A program made the position numbers and the translations under genes. The notes under the pieces are model-generated. The model ran no database searches. It was not told the origin of the DNA and saw only the letters and a list, made by a program, of their open reading frames with translations. Positions 34,568-42,950 of a DNA stretch of 64,000 nt are shown one piece after another; within the stretch, counting starts at the first letter, position 1, and each line of letters begins with the position of its first letter. Source of the DNA: Pollutimonas sp963712655 (GTDB taxonomy: Bacteria; Pseudomonadota; Gammaproteobacteria; Burkholderiales; Burkholderiaceae_B); assembly GCA_963712655.1 (NCBI GenBank), contig CAVQIT010000006.1, forward strand, positions 124,001-188,000. Reading direction: 5' to 3'.

Positions 34568-35500
34568 GTGAAGATTATTTTTGCTTCGGCCCATAGCCAC
34601 GATTCCGCTTCCTGGATCAGGCCCTTGCAGGCATTAGTGCCGGACTGCGAAATCCAGGACTGGACGGCCGATGGCCCGGCCATCGGCGCGCAGCTTGCCG
34701 TGGTATGGAATCCGCCAGCCGATATTTTCCTGCGTGAAACCGGTTTGCGGGCGGTTTTCAATTTGGGCGCCGGCGTCGATGCCTTGTTCAAATTGCCGGG
34801 CCTCAAAGACGACACGCCAGTGGTGCGCCTGGAAGATGCCGGCATGGCCGTGCAGATGGCTGAATATGCGGCGTTTGCCTTGCTGCGGGCGTCGCGCCAG
34901 TTCGGCGACTATGCGGACCAGCAGCGGCGGCGCTTATGGCAGCCCTTGCCGGACATTCAACGAAACTCCTGGCCGGTGGGCGTCATGGGCATGGGGGTGA
35001 TGGGCGCCAGTGTCGCCCGGACATTGGCGGCGCTGGACTACCCGGTCGCCGGGTGGTCGCGCAGCGGCAAGGACATGCCCGGCATCGAAGGATTTGCCGG
35101 TATGCCGCAATTGCCGGCTTTCCTGGCTCGAACCCGGGTATTGATCAATACACTGCCCCTGACCGACGAAACCAGGAATATCCTGTGCCGGGACACGTTG
35201 CGGCAGTTATTGCCCGGCGCTCATCTGGTCAATGTCGGGCGGGGCGAGCACCTGGTCGAAGAGGACCTGCTGGCGTTGCTGGATGCCGGCCAGATGCAAG
35301 GCGCGACGCTGGATGTGTTCCGCAACGAGCCCTTGCCGCAAAATCATCCTTTCTGGCTGAACCCGCGCATTGTCATAACGCCCCATGTCGCGGCCGCCAG
35401 CCTGCGCGATGAAACCATTGCGCAGGTGGCCGGCAAGATCAATCGTTATTTGCGCGGCGAACCTCTTAGCGGAATCGTGGTTCGCGGCCGGGATTATTAA
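34568..35500 (+). CDS. ghrA: Glyoxylate/hydroxypyruvate reductase A-like
   Basis: A 310-residue D-2-hydroxyacid dehydrogenase beginning with GTG. The opening MKIIFASAHSHDSASW and length fit GhrA (312). The cofactor motif is GVMGMGVMGASVARTLA, and the active site shows Arg in VNVGRGEHLV, Glu in DVFRNEPLP and His in TPHVAAASLRDE. It reduces glyoxylate or hydroxypyruvate with NADPH. It is divergent from the aminotransferase gene, which could supply the keto acid. This is a second hydroxypyruvate-type reductase in the window, of a different subfamily from that at 13.6 kb. Confidence 0.87.
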   Translation: MKIIFASAHSHDSASWIRPLQALVPDCEIQDWTADGPAIGAQLAVVWNPPADIFLRETGLRAVFNLGAGVDALFKLPGLKDDTPVVRLEDAGMAVQMAEYAAFALLRASRQFGDYADQQRRRLWQPLPDIQRNSWPVGVMGMGVMGASVARTLAALDYPVAGWSRSGKDMPGIEGFAGMPQLPAFLARTRVLINTLPLTDETRNILCRDTLRQLLPGAHLVNVGRGEHLVEEDLLALLDAGQMQGATLDVFRNEPLPQNHPFWLNPRIVITPHVAAASLRDETIAQVAGKINRYLRGEPLSGIVVRGRDY

Positions 35501-35508
35501 GCCGCATT

Positions 35509-35562
35509 AGGGCCAGTTGACGCTAAATCCCCTCACGCGGGGATTTAGCGTCAACTGGCCCT
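35509..35562. repeat. Dispersed palindrome family, copy A
   Basis: A perfect inverted repeat with 24-bp arms (35509-35532 and 35539-35562) and a 6-base loop. It begins 8 bases after the ghrA stop. Its left 31 bases align without gaps to copies B (25 of 31 identical) and C (25 of 31). It could act as a transcription terminator for ghrA, but no T run follows. Confidence 0.85.
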
Positions 35563-35664
35563 GGTTCCAGCGCAAGACAGGCCGGCAAAATGATTCAGAC
35601 AGATATTGGCAGAGTACAGCATGCCGGAGAACCATTGTCTCCGGCCCAGAGGTTGTCAGCCAGC

Positions 35665-35844
35665 CTATTTCTGCATTTTTGCGACAGGCGCGGCTGGTTT
35701 TTTTGTGTGCGGTTTGCTGGATTTCTTGTGCTGTGTGGTTTTTGCGGCGGCGCTGCCCGCGGCGAATGCAGCGGGGGCCAGGGCGACGCCCAGGCATAGC
35801 GCCGAAGTCGATAATGCAAGCCCGATACGCGATAGTTTGCTCAT
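35665..35844 (-). CDS. Small basic secreted protein
   Basis: A 59-residue protein of unknown function. The start at 35844 is fixed by a GGGAG site 9 bases upstream; the frame extends 18 codons further without support. Residues 1-27 form a signal peptide (MSKLSRIGLALSTSALCLGV then ALAPAAFA) and the mature part is a short Ala/Lys/His-rich tail with repeated KK and PA elements (HKKSSKPHTKKPAAPVAK). It resembles many small Lys/Pro-rich periplasmic proteins of Burkholderiales with no known role. It is isolated, between repeat copy A and the Ysc84 gene. Confidence 0.6.
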   Translation of the reverse strand: MSKLSRIGLALSTSALCLGVALAPAAFAAGSAAAKTTQHKKSSKPHTKKPAAPVAKMQK

Positions 35845-36223
35845 ATTAAAAAACTCCCAGAATATTCTCCAGAGGCTGATGCGCCTGGAGGACAGCACAG
35901 TAAAGCTCGGCTGTCGTCATAGGAGCCATGAACGCGGCGTAGGTTCTGCGCCAGGGCGGACGGCGGGGCGGTCAACTGTAATGCCGTGCAACATGAATGG
36001 CGGTTGAAACCAGCAAGCGCGCCATACTCCAAGCGGTTTCCCGAAACAGCGATGCCAACGGTAACAACGTTGAACAGTGGATGAATAAAACTTATCCATT
36101 CCCAAGCGGTCGGGCGGCGCCTGACTCAGATATCTTCCGAATCCCTAGCCTGACCAGGCATGCCGATTGCTGCAATCAACGCAAATCATTTAAAAGTCGT
36201 TTAATCGTTGTCGGGAGACCCTT
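35845..36223. other. Gene-free stretch before the Ysc84 lipoprotein gene
   Basis: About 380 bases between the divergent small secreted protein and the Ysc84 gene. It should hold both promoters. I see no convincing open frame, RNA gene or repeat; open frames here lack ribosome sites and do not look like proteins. Confidence 0.5.
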
Positions 36224-36802
36224 ATGCAAAAACGAGAATTCCTGGCCAAGTCGGCCATATCGCTGGGCGCGGCGGTGCTGGTGTTGTCCGGCTGCAGCAC
36301 AACGCCGATGTCCAGCGGCCCCACGAGCGCCGACAAGAAGCGAAAAATCGACGGCGATGTGAATGCTACGCTGGACAGGCTCTATAGCACCGTATCGGGT
36401 TCGCGGGATCTGGTCGGCAAAGCGCAAGGCGTGCTGGTGTTCCCCTCCGTGCTGGCGGCCGGTTTCGTGGTCGGCGGCGAATACGGCGAGGGCGCTTTGC
36501 GTGTCAAGGGCAAAACCATGGACTACTACAGTACGGTCACGGGGTCGATTGGCTGGCAGATCGGCGCGCAATCCAAAGCGATCATTTTTTTGTTCATGAC
36601 CCAGCAGGCTTTGGACAAGTTCGTTGCCAGCAATGGATGGACAGCCGGAGCCGATGCATCCGTGGCGCTTATCAAGGTCGGCGCCAATGGCGTCGTGGAC
36701 TTGAATACCGCAACCAAACCGGTCAGTGTGATCGTCATGACCAATCAAGGGTTGATGGCCAATCTTAGCGTGGAAGGCACCAAGGTGACCAAGCTTCAGT
36801 GA
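36224..36802 (+). CDS. YSC84-related lipoprotein
   Basis: A 192-residue lipoprotein. The signal sequence ends in a lipobox (LVLSGC, lipidation at Cys24) preceded by an N-terminal basic segment, and the C-terminal 140 residues form the Ysc84 actin-binding/lipid-binding domain seen in GKAQGVLVFPSVLAAGFVVGGEYGEGALRV and QIGAQSKAIIFLFMTQQAL. In bacteria the domain is thought to bind phosphoinositide-like lipids or act in envelope stress; no specific role is shown. GGGAG lies 7 bases before the start, and the gene converges with DUF1415 with a 7-base overlap. Confidence 0.88.
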   Translation: MQKREFLAKSAISLGAAVLVLSGCSTTPMSSGPTSADKKRKIDGDVNATLDRLYSTVSGSRDLVGKAQGVLVFPSVLAAGFVVGGEYGEGALRVKGKTMDYYSTVTGSIGWQIGAQSKAIIFLFMTQQALDKFVASNGWTAGADASVALIKVGANGVVDLNTATKPVSVIVMTNQGLMANLSVEGTKVTKLQ

Positions 36803-37389
36803 TCCCGCGTATCTTCCGTCGGCGATGACTGGCGCATCCATGTGTGCCAGCCATCGTGCCCTAGGCGGCGCAGGGTTTCCCGATTGCGCTCGTAAATAAC
36901 GGCGGCGTCGGGAAAGGCGGCGATGGCGCGCTCCACGCTGGCTTCGCGCAGCAAATGCAAAATGGGAAACGGCGCCCGGTTGCTGTAGTTTTCGATGTCA
37001 TCGGGCGCGCTGTCGGCAAATTGATAGTCCGGATGAAAACTGGCTATCTGAATTACGCCGGTCAGGCGCGTGCGTTTCAGGACGCGCCGGGCGCGTTGCA
37101 GGAAGTCGTTATAGTCCCCGAATTCATTCAATGCATGCGGCACGATCAGCAGGCTGGTATCGATTTGCTCCGGGTCGGCGCCGGCCAGGCAAAGCAGTTC
37201 GGCTTCCAGTTCCTGCAATACATCCGTGCCGCACTGCGATTGGCTGACTGTGTACCGTATTTGTTCCTTGATATAAACGCTTTTGGCGAACGGGCATAAA
37301 TTAAGCCCGATGACGGCGCGCGCCAGCCAGTGCCGTGTAGCCGCCAGAATGCTTGCATCGCTTGCCGCCGCATCTATTTTGTCAGCCAT
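36796..37389 (-). CDS. DUF1415 family protein
   Basis: A 197-residue protein. The start at 37389 (MADKIDAAASDASI) overlaps the arfB stop by 8 bases. Family features are GLNLCPFAKSVYIKEQIRYTVSQ, SLLIVPHALNEFGDYNDFL and the IQIASFHPDYQFADSAPDDIENYSNRAPFP block. The conserved cysteine and the histidine/aspartate cluster suggest an enzyme, but no function is known to me. It is coupled to arfB and overlaps the end of the convergent Ysc84 gene. Confidence 0.85.
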   Translation of the reverse strand: MADKIDAAASDASILAATRHWLARAVIGLNLCPFAKSVYIKEQIRYTVSQSQCGTDVLQELEAELLCLAGADPEQIDTSLLIVPHALNEFGDYNDFLQRARRVLKRTRLTGVIQIASFHPDYQFADSAPDDIENYSNRAPFPILHLLREASVERAIAAFPDAAVIYERNRETLRRLGHDGWHTWMRQSSPTEDTRDH

Positions 37390-37804
37390 GGAAGTCCGCC
37401 ACTTTACCGCGCAGGCGTTTGACTTCGCCATGCAGGGTCTTGCGCTGCACGCGCCGCCGCTGCGAAGCCCGCGTCGGGCGCGTAGGCTTGCGCGCGGCCT
37501 GTTCCTGCACCGCTGCTTGAATCAAGGCCAGCAGACGCTCTATGGCATCGGCGCGGTTTTTTTCCTGGCTGCGGAAAGACTGCGCCTTGATTACGATGAT
37601 GCCGTCTTTGGACAGGCGGCGATCGGACAGCGCTTGCAAAGAGGCTTTGCATTCGTCGGGCAGCGACGAGCGGCCGATATCGAAACGCAGGTGAACCGCG
37701 CTGGATACCTTGTTGACGTTCTGGCCGCCCGCGCCCTGGGCGCGGATCATGTTGAATTCGATCTCGCGCTCGTCCAGGAAAATGTTGTCGTGTACATGAA
37801 GCAT
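37382..37804 (-). CDS. arfB: Alternative ribosome-rescue factor / peptidyl-tRNA hydrolase ArfB
   Basis: A 140-residue release-factor-like protein. The catalytic GGQ motif is at residues 26-28 (RAQGAGGQNVNKVSSAVHLRFD) and the C-terminal tail is rich in Arg/Lys (RKPTRPTRASQRRRVQRKTLHGEVKRLRGK), as needed to probe the empty mRNA channel of stalled ribosomes. The start at 37804 gives the standard length; the longer upstream frame runs into repeat copy B and is not coding. It is followed by DUF1415 with an 8-base overlap. Confidence 0.93.
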   Translation of the reverse strand: MLHVHDNIFLDEREIEFNMIRAQGAGGQNVNKVSSAVHLRFDIGRSSLPDECKASLQALSDRRLSKDGIIVIKAQSFRSQEKNRADAIERLLALIQAAVQEQAARKPTRPTRASQRRRVQRKTLHGEVKRLRGKVADFHG

Positions 37805-37845
37805 AGCGGGTAATAGTACTGGAATATTAATACTGGAATATTGAC

Positions 37846-38021
37846 TAGGGCCTGTTAACGCTACATTCCCGCCCGCGTGACTGATCAACGCCGCGCTGGC
37901 GCGAAGCGCAGACGTAGCCGCCGCTACGGCGAGCATTCGCAACGCGGCCAGCGCGGCGTTGACCAGACCTGTGCCCGATATGACACCGGCGCGGGCGGGG
38001 ATGTAGCGTTAACAGGCCCTA
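37846..38021. repeat. Dispersed palindrome family, copy B (long form)
   Basis: Two 32-bp arms (37846-37877 and 37990-38021) are inverted with a single mismatch and enclose 112 bases. The interior holds a second palindrome with 16-bp arms (37885-37900 and 37947-37962) and a small hairpin at its centre, so the whole element can fold into nested stems. It lies between arfB and the end of pgi. Its left 31 bases match copy C at 27 positions and copy A at 25. Confidence 0.85.
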
Positions 38022-38039
38022 ACGCCGCGCGGCGTATGG

Positions 38040-39683
38040 TCAGCGGTATAGTCGATAATGCCGGATCAAGGCATTGGTGGAGCTATCGTGCTCAAGCACA
38101 GGTTCCTGGCGATCCTCCAATTCGGGGATGGTTCGTTCGGCCAGCGCCTTGCCCAGCTCCACGCCCCATTGGTCAAATGAGTCGATTTGCCAGATGACGC
38201 CTTGCGTGAATACGCTATGCTCATAAAGGGCCACCAGGCTGCCCAGGGTTTCCGGCGTCAGGCTGGCCGCAAGCAAGGTATTACTGGGCCGATTGCCTTC
38301 GAACACACGGTGCGGCGCCAGCCAGGCGGGCGTGCCCTCGGCCTGGGCTTCATCCTGCGTTTTGCCGAAAGCCAGCGCTTCGGATTGAGCGAACAGATTC
38401 GCCATCAGGATGTCGTGATGGCGCCCTAGCGGATTCAAAGGCCGGCAGAATCCGATGAAGTCGCAGGGGATCAAGCGGGTGCCCTGATGAATCAGTTGGT
38501 AAAAGGAGTGCTGGCCGTTGGTGCCCGGCTCCCCCCAATAAACAGGCCCGGTTTGATAATCGGTGTCCACACCGTCGAGCGTCACATGCTTGCCGTTGCT
38601 TTCCATCGTCAACTGCTGCAGGTAGGCGGGAAAGCGCTTCAGATACTGCTCGTAGGGCAGCACCGCCGCCGTTTGCGCACCGAAGAAATTGTTGTGCCAG
38701 ATGCTCAGCAGGCCCATGAGCACGGGCAGGTTGTGTTCGAACGGTGCGGTGCGGAAATGTTGATCCATGGCGCGAAAGCCGGACAGCATCGCCTGGAAAT
38801 TTTCCGGGCCGATGGCCAGCATGGTAGACAGGCCGATGGCGGAATCCATTGAATAGCGGCCGCCGTCCCAATCCCATAAACCGAACATGTGCCGGGCGTC
38901 GATACCGAAAGCGCGCACTCCTTGCGCATTGGTCGAGACGGCGACGAAATGCTGGGCAATGGCTTTTTCGTTGCCCATCCGGCGCAGTATCCAGTCGCGC
39001 GCGGTCTGGGCGTTGGTCAGCGTTTCCAGTGTCTTGAAAGTTTTCGAGCAAACAATGAACAAGGTTTCTTCAGGATTGCAGTCGCGCGTCGCTTCGGCGA
39101 AGTCGGTGCCGTCGATATTGGATACGAAGCGCATGGACAGATTGCGCTGGCTGTAATGGCGCAGCGCTTCATAGGCCATGACGGGGCCGAGATCCGAGCC
39201 GCCTATGCCGATATTGATGATGTTGCGTATGCGAAGCCCGCTATGGCCCAGCCACTGCCCGTTGTGGATCTTGCGCGTGAAATCGGCCATTTTGGCCAGC
39301 ATGGCATGCACTTCAGGCACGACATCCTTGCCATCGACGATTATCCGTTCGTCCTCCGGAGCGCGCAGCGCGGTGTGCAGTACCGCGCGCTGTTCGGTGG
39401 CGTTGATCTTCTGGCCGGTGAACATGGCTTCGATGTGTTCGCGCAATTGGCAGGCCTGGGCCAGTTGCACCAGCAGCGGTATGGTGTCGGGGGTTATGCG
39501 GTTCTTCGAATAATCCAGATAAAACCCGCAGGCCTGGGCGGCAAGGCGCTCGCCGCGCGTGGGATCCGCGGCGAACAGATCGCGCAGATGCAGCGTGCGC
39601 ACGGTTTCATAATGCGCCTGCAGCGCTTTCCAGGCGGGGCGTTGTGTCAATAGCGGGGCCGGACGGATAGGGCGTTTACTCAT
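38040..39683 (-). CDS. pgi: Glucose-6-phosphate isomerase
   Basis: A 547-residue cytoplasmic enzyme interconverting glucose-6-phosphate and fructose-6-phosphate. The sugar-phosphate-binding segment IGIGGSDLGPVMAYEAL, the signature VDTDYQTGPVYWGEPGTNGQHSFYQLIHQG and the C-terminal FDQWGVELGK are all present. Length is the same as in E. coli (549). It stands alone, with repeat copy B 18 bases past its stop. Together with zwf and gnd it completes the entry to the pentose phosphate route. Confidence 0.96.
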   Translation of the reverse strand: MSKRPIRPAPLLTQRPAWKALQAHYETVRTLHLRDLFAADPTRGERLAAQACGFYLDYSKNRITPDTIPLLVQLAQACQLREHIEAMFTGQKINATEQRAVLHTALRAPEDERIIVDGKDVVPEVHAMLAKMADFTRKIHNGQWLGHSGLRIRNIINIGIGGSDLGPVMAYEALRHYSQRNLSMRFVSNIDGTDFAEATRDCNPEETLFIVCSKTFKTLETLTNAQTARDWILRRMGNEKAIAQHFVAVSTNAQGVRAFGIDARHMFGLWDWDGGRYSMDSAIGLSTMLAIGPENFQAMLSGFRAMDQHFRTAPFEHNLPVLMGLLSIWHNNFFGAQTAAVLPYEQYLKRFPAYLQQLTMESNGKHVTLDGVDTDYQTGPVYWGEPGTNGQHSFYQLIHQGTRLIPCDFIGFCRPLNPLGRHHDILMANLFAQSEALAFGKTQDEAQAEGTPAWLAPHRVFEGNRPSNTLLAASLTPETLGSLVALYEHSVFTQGVIWQIDSFDQWGVELGKALAERTIPELEDRQEPVLEHDSSTNALIRHYRLYR

Positions 39684-39850
39684 GGTTTGCCTCCTGCTGA
39701 ATGATGATGAGTGTAAGGCGCAAGCGCCGGCGACGCAAAAAATTCCATCCTCCAGTCCAGGCCTTCATGCGCGCCGGCATAACCGGCTGCGCTTGCATCC
39801 AGCGGATAAAACGGGATAGTCTGGCGGTACTATTCCAGGAGAATGAAATC

Positions 39851-40744
39851 ATGCTCGATTTGGTCATTGAAACCCGTTGTCACGATCTTGGCGGATTCGA
39901 AGTAGGGCGTGTGCTGCCGTTCCACAAGCGCCGCATGGTGGGGCCTTTCATTTTTTTCGATCGCATGGGGCCGTTCGATCTGCCGTCTCCTGTCCCGGCA
40001 ACGACCGACGTGCGTCCGCACCCGCATATCGGCCTGTCGACGGTCACTTATTTGTTCGATGGCCAAATGACTCACCGCGATAGCCTGGGCGTAGAGCAAG
40101 TGATTCTGCCGGGTTCATTGAACTGGATGACCGCCGGCGCCGGTATTTCGCACTCCGAGCGTTTCGATGGCATGCGCCAGCAGGGCGGCCGCATCGATGG
40201 CATCCAGGCCTGGGTGGCGCTACCGGAATCCAGCGAGGAAACGGCCCCGGCCTTCGATCATTATGCGGTCGATGTCCTGCCCGCCGCCGTCGATGCCGGC
40301 GTGTCCCTGCGCATGATCGCCGGCAGCGCCTTCGGCCTGGCCAGCCCGGCCAAAGTGCATTCGCCGCTGTTTTACCTGCATGCCGAAATGCAGGCGAATG
40401 CACGGATGGAATTGCCCGGCGGGTACGCCGAACGCGCCGCCTATGTGGCATTGGGCCGCATCGAGGTCGATGGGCGCGAATATCAAGCAGGCCAGATGCT
40501 GGTGTTTTCGCCTGGCGCCGCACCGACGATCAAGGCGCTCGAGGCCTCGCGCCTGATGCTGCTTGGCGGAGAGCCCCTGGGCCCACGGCATATCTGGTGG
40601 AACTTCGTTTCCTCGCGCAAGGAGCGCATCGAGCAGGCCAAGGCCGATTGGCTGGCCGGCCGCATTGCTTTGCCTTTGCTGGACAATGCGGAATTCATCC
40701 CGCTGCCCGACAGTCCGGCGCCCGCGCCCAACCCCATGTCGTAA
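39851..40744 (+). CDS. Pirin family protein
   Basis: A 297-residue bicupin protein starting at the ATG at 39851 behind an AGGAGA site; upstream in-frame codons are Arg-rich and not pirin-like. The metal-binding motif of the N-terminal cupin is PHPHIGLSTVTYLFDGQMTHRDSLG, and the conserved WMTAGAGISHSE follows. Bacterial pirins act as quercetinases or as modulators of pyruvate metabolism; which applies here is unknown. It converges with the Kef antiporter gene. Confidence 0.92.
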   Translation: MLDLVIETRCHDLGGFEVGRVLPFHKRRMVGPFIFFDRMGPFDLPSPVPATTDVRPHPHIGLSTVTYLFDGQMTHRDSLGVEQVILPGSLNWMTAGAGISHSERFDGMRQQGGRIDGIQAWVALPESSEETAPAFDHYAVDVLPAAVDAGVSLRMIAGSAFGLASPAKVHSPLFYLHAEMQANARMELPGGYAERAAYVALGRIEVDGREYQAGQMLVFSPGAAPTIKALEASRLMLLGGEPLGPRHIWWNFVSSRKERIEQAKADWLAGRIALPLLDNAEFIPLPDSPAPAPNPMS

Positions 40745-40833
40745 GACAATGGGGCTAGGACCCCTCTGATCAAATCCTCTCGACTGCCGCATCGCATCCC
40801 TCTGACGGGCGTCCTGCCGCGATCAGAGAATCC

Positions 40834-42690
40834 CTAGGGGGCCGTCGAGACGGCCGGAGCCAGGGGCTGGCCGGCGTCGGGTTCGCGCAGCATGCTTTGC
40901 ATGTCGGCCGCCAGCAGTTCGTTCATGCGCTCGCTGGTTTCCTTGGTGGCGACGATAAAGCGTTCTTCGTCGCCCCATACGGGCGCCAGCGCCTGGAACA
41001 TGTTTTCGTCATGGTGCCGAAACACCCGCGTGGCGCGTGCGGCCCGGGTCTCTTCGAACCCCAGGGCCTTTAGCGCCTCGGCGCCCAGCGTCAGGCCGGC
41101 TTCGAAGGTTTCGCGCTCTACCACATGCGCGCCTTTGTCCAGCAAACGATAGGCATGGCGCCTGTCGTAGGCACGCGCCAGTATTTTCAGATTCGGGAAA
41201 TGCCTGGCGGCAAGTTCGACCAGCTTTTCCGCCTGGTCACGATCGTCGATGGCCACGATCAGCAAGCGGGCCTCGGCGGCGCCCGAGGCCCGCAGCAAGT
41301 CCAGTCGCGTAGCATCGCCGTAATAGACTCGCCGGCCGAAGCGGCGCACCAGTTCCACCTGTTCGGCGCTGGAATCCAGCGTTGACGTCTTGAAACCATT
41401 GACAATCAACAGCCGAGCGGCGATCTGGCCAAAGCGCCCGAATCCGGCAACGATGGCGTCCGGACGCTGGTCGAACGCGTCGTTGTCGGGCGCGGGCGCG
41501 GACGACAGGCCGCGAGAACACCAGCGCCGGTAGCCGAGCAGGGTTATGGGGGTAAGCGCCATGGATGTCGCCACCGCGGCCGTTGCCAGCGCCGAAATAC
41601 CGGCGGGAACGACACCCGAGGCCGAGGCAATTCCCAGCAGCACGAAAGCAAACTCGCCGCCCTGGGCCAGCGCGACTGCGGTGAGTACCGCCGATCGGTT
41701 TTCAATACGGAATAGCCGGGCCACAATGTAAATGACCAGTGTCTTGATGACCATCAGGCCAAGCACAAACGCAGCCAGCGCCAAGGGCTGGGTGAGGACC
41801 AGCCGCAGGTCGATGCCGGCGCCCACCGATATGAAGAACAAGCCCAGCAGCAGGCCCCGGAATGGCTCGATATCGCCTTCCAGCTCGCGCCTGAATTCGC
41901 TATCGGCCAGCACCACGCCGGCCAAAAAGGCGCCCAGCGCCGGCGACAAACCGACAGCCTCCATCAGCAGGGCAACCGCGATCACCAGTAAAAGCGCCGA
42001 GGCGGTAAAGATTTCGCGCGAATGCGTGGCGGCAATGAAACGGAAGGCCGGGCGAGTCAGGTAACGGCCCACGCCGATAATCAGCATGACCGCGGCCAGG
42101 ATGGCCAGGGCCTGTATCCACGCCGGAAACGCCGTCAGGATGCCATGCCCGGGCGCGGGCGCGACGCCGCCGCCTATGGTCAGCAATGGCAGGGCGGCGA
42201 ACATGGGAATGGTCGAAACATCCTGGAACAGCAAAATGCCGAAGGCCGCCGTACCGGCGGCGGTATGCGTCAGCCCTTTTTCCTGGAAAGTTTGCAGGAC
42301 GATGGCGGTGGACGATATCGACAAGATAAAGCCCAAGGCCACGGCGGTGCGCCAATCCAGGTTGAAAGCCAGCCCGGCGCCCGCCAAGGCCAGGCCGGTG
42401 GCCGCCACCTGGACGCCGCCCAGGCCGAAGAATACGCCGCGCATTTGCCATAGAACGGCGGGACGCACTTCCAGTCCGATAAGAAACAGCATGATGACGA
42501 CGCCGAATTCGGCAACGCGCATGACGCCGGTCTGGTTTTCCACCAGATGCAAGGCAAAGGGACCGATTACCACACCGGCTATCAGGTAGCCCAGTACGGA
42601 CCCCAGTCCCAATCGCTTGGCAATGGGCACCGCAATGACACCGGCCGTGAGATAAACCAATGCCAACCACAGCAAGCCGGCAGCTTCCAT
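40834..42690 (-). CDS. Kef-type potassium/proton antiporter (CPA2 family)
   Basis: A 618-residue inner-membrane protein. The start at 42690 has AAGGAG 7 bases upstream and opens directly into the first membrane segment; the 70 upstream codons in frame are rejected. About twelve membrane segments (1-390) contain RLGLGSVLGYLIAGVVIGP and SPALGAFLAGVVLADSEFR, followed by an RCK/TrkA-N domain (VAGFGRFGQIAARLL, about 415-530) that binds nucleotide. KefB/KefC release K+ and acidify the cytoplasm when electrophiles form glutathione adducts. The gene is divergent from the catalase gene. Confidence 0.92.
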   Translation of the reverse strand: MEAAGLLWLALVYLTAGVIAVPIAKRLGLGSVLGYLIAGVVIGPFALHLVENQTGVMRVAEFGVVIMLFLIGLEVRPAVLWQMRGVFFGLGGVQVAATGLALAGAGLAFNLDWRTAVALGFILSISSTAIVLQTFQEKGLTHTAAGTAAFGILLFQDVSTIPMFAALPLLTIGGGVAPAPGHGILTAFPAWIQALAILAAVMLIIGVGRYLTRPAFRFIAATHSREIFTASALLLVIAVALLMEAVGLSPALGAFLAGVVLADSEFRRELEGDIEPFRGLLLGLFFISVGAGIDLRLVLTQPLALAAFVLGLMVIKTLVIYIVARLFRIENRSAVLTAVALAQGGEFAFVLLGIASASGVVPAGISALATAAVATSMALTPITLLGYRRWCSRGLSSAPAPDNDAFDQRPDAIVAGFGRFGQIAARLLIVNGFKTSTLDSSAEQVELVRRFGRRVYYGDATRLDLLRASGAAEARLLIVAIDDRDQAEKLVELAARHFPNLKILARAYDRRHAYRLLDKGAHVVERETFEAGLTLGAEALKALGFEETRAARATRVFRHHDENMFQALAPVWGDEERFIVATKETSERMNELLAADMQSMLREPDAGQPLAPAVSTAP

Positions 42691-42950
42691 ATATTTGCTC
42701 CTTGTGTTCTTTGGTTTTTGCCTGCCGGCGCCGAGTCCGGCATGAATCGGATTATCGGGCGCGGTCCGGGCACCGCTGATGATTTGACATTGTACCCAGG
42801 CGTTGATATTCGCATGCCATGCAAAGCGCCGCTGTAAGCAAACGTTGGGTCGGCGCAAAGGAGGACGCCAGGCGGCCGATGGGTATGTCAATTGCTGCAA
42901 AGCATCCGCAAATCATTCCGTAAAAGCGCGAACCCCACTAGGAGAAGGAC

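Noticed and set aside
35997..36362. A 121-codon plus-strand frame before the Ysc84 gene
   Set aside because: It overlaps the Ysc84 start in another frame, has no good ribosome site and no recognisable features.
40764..40828. Inverted repeat CTCTGATC/GATCAGAG between pirin and Kef genes
   Set aside because: Only 8 bp with a 49-base spacer and mismatched flanks; unrelated to the 31-nt palindrome family and too weak to call a terminator or operator.
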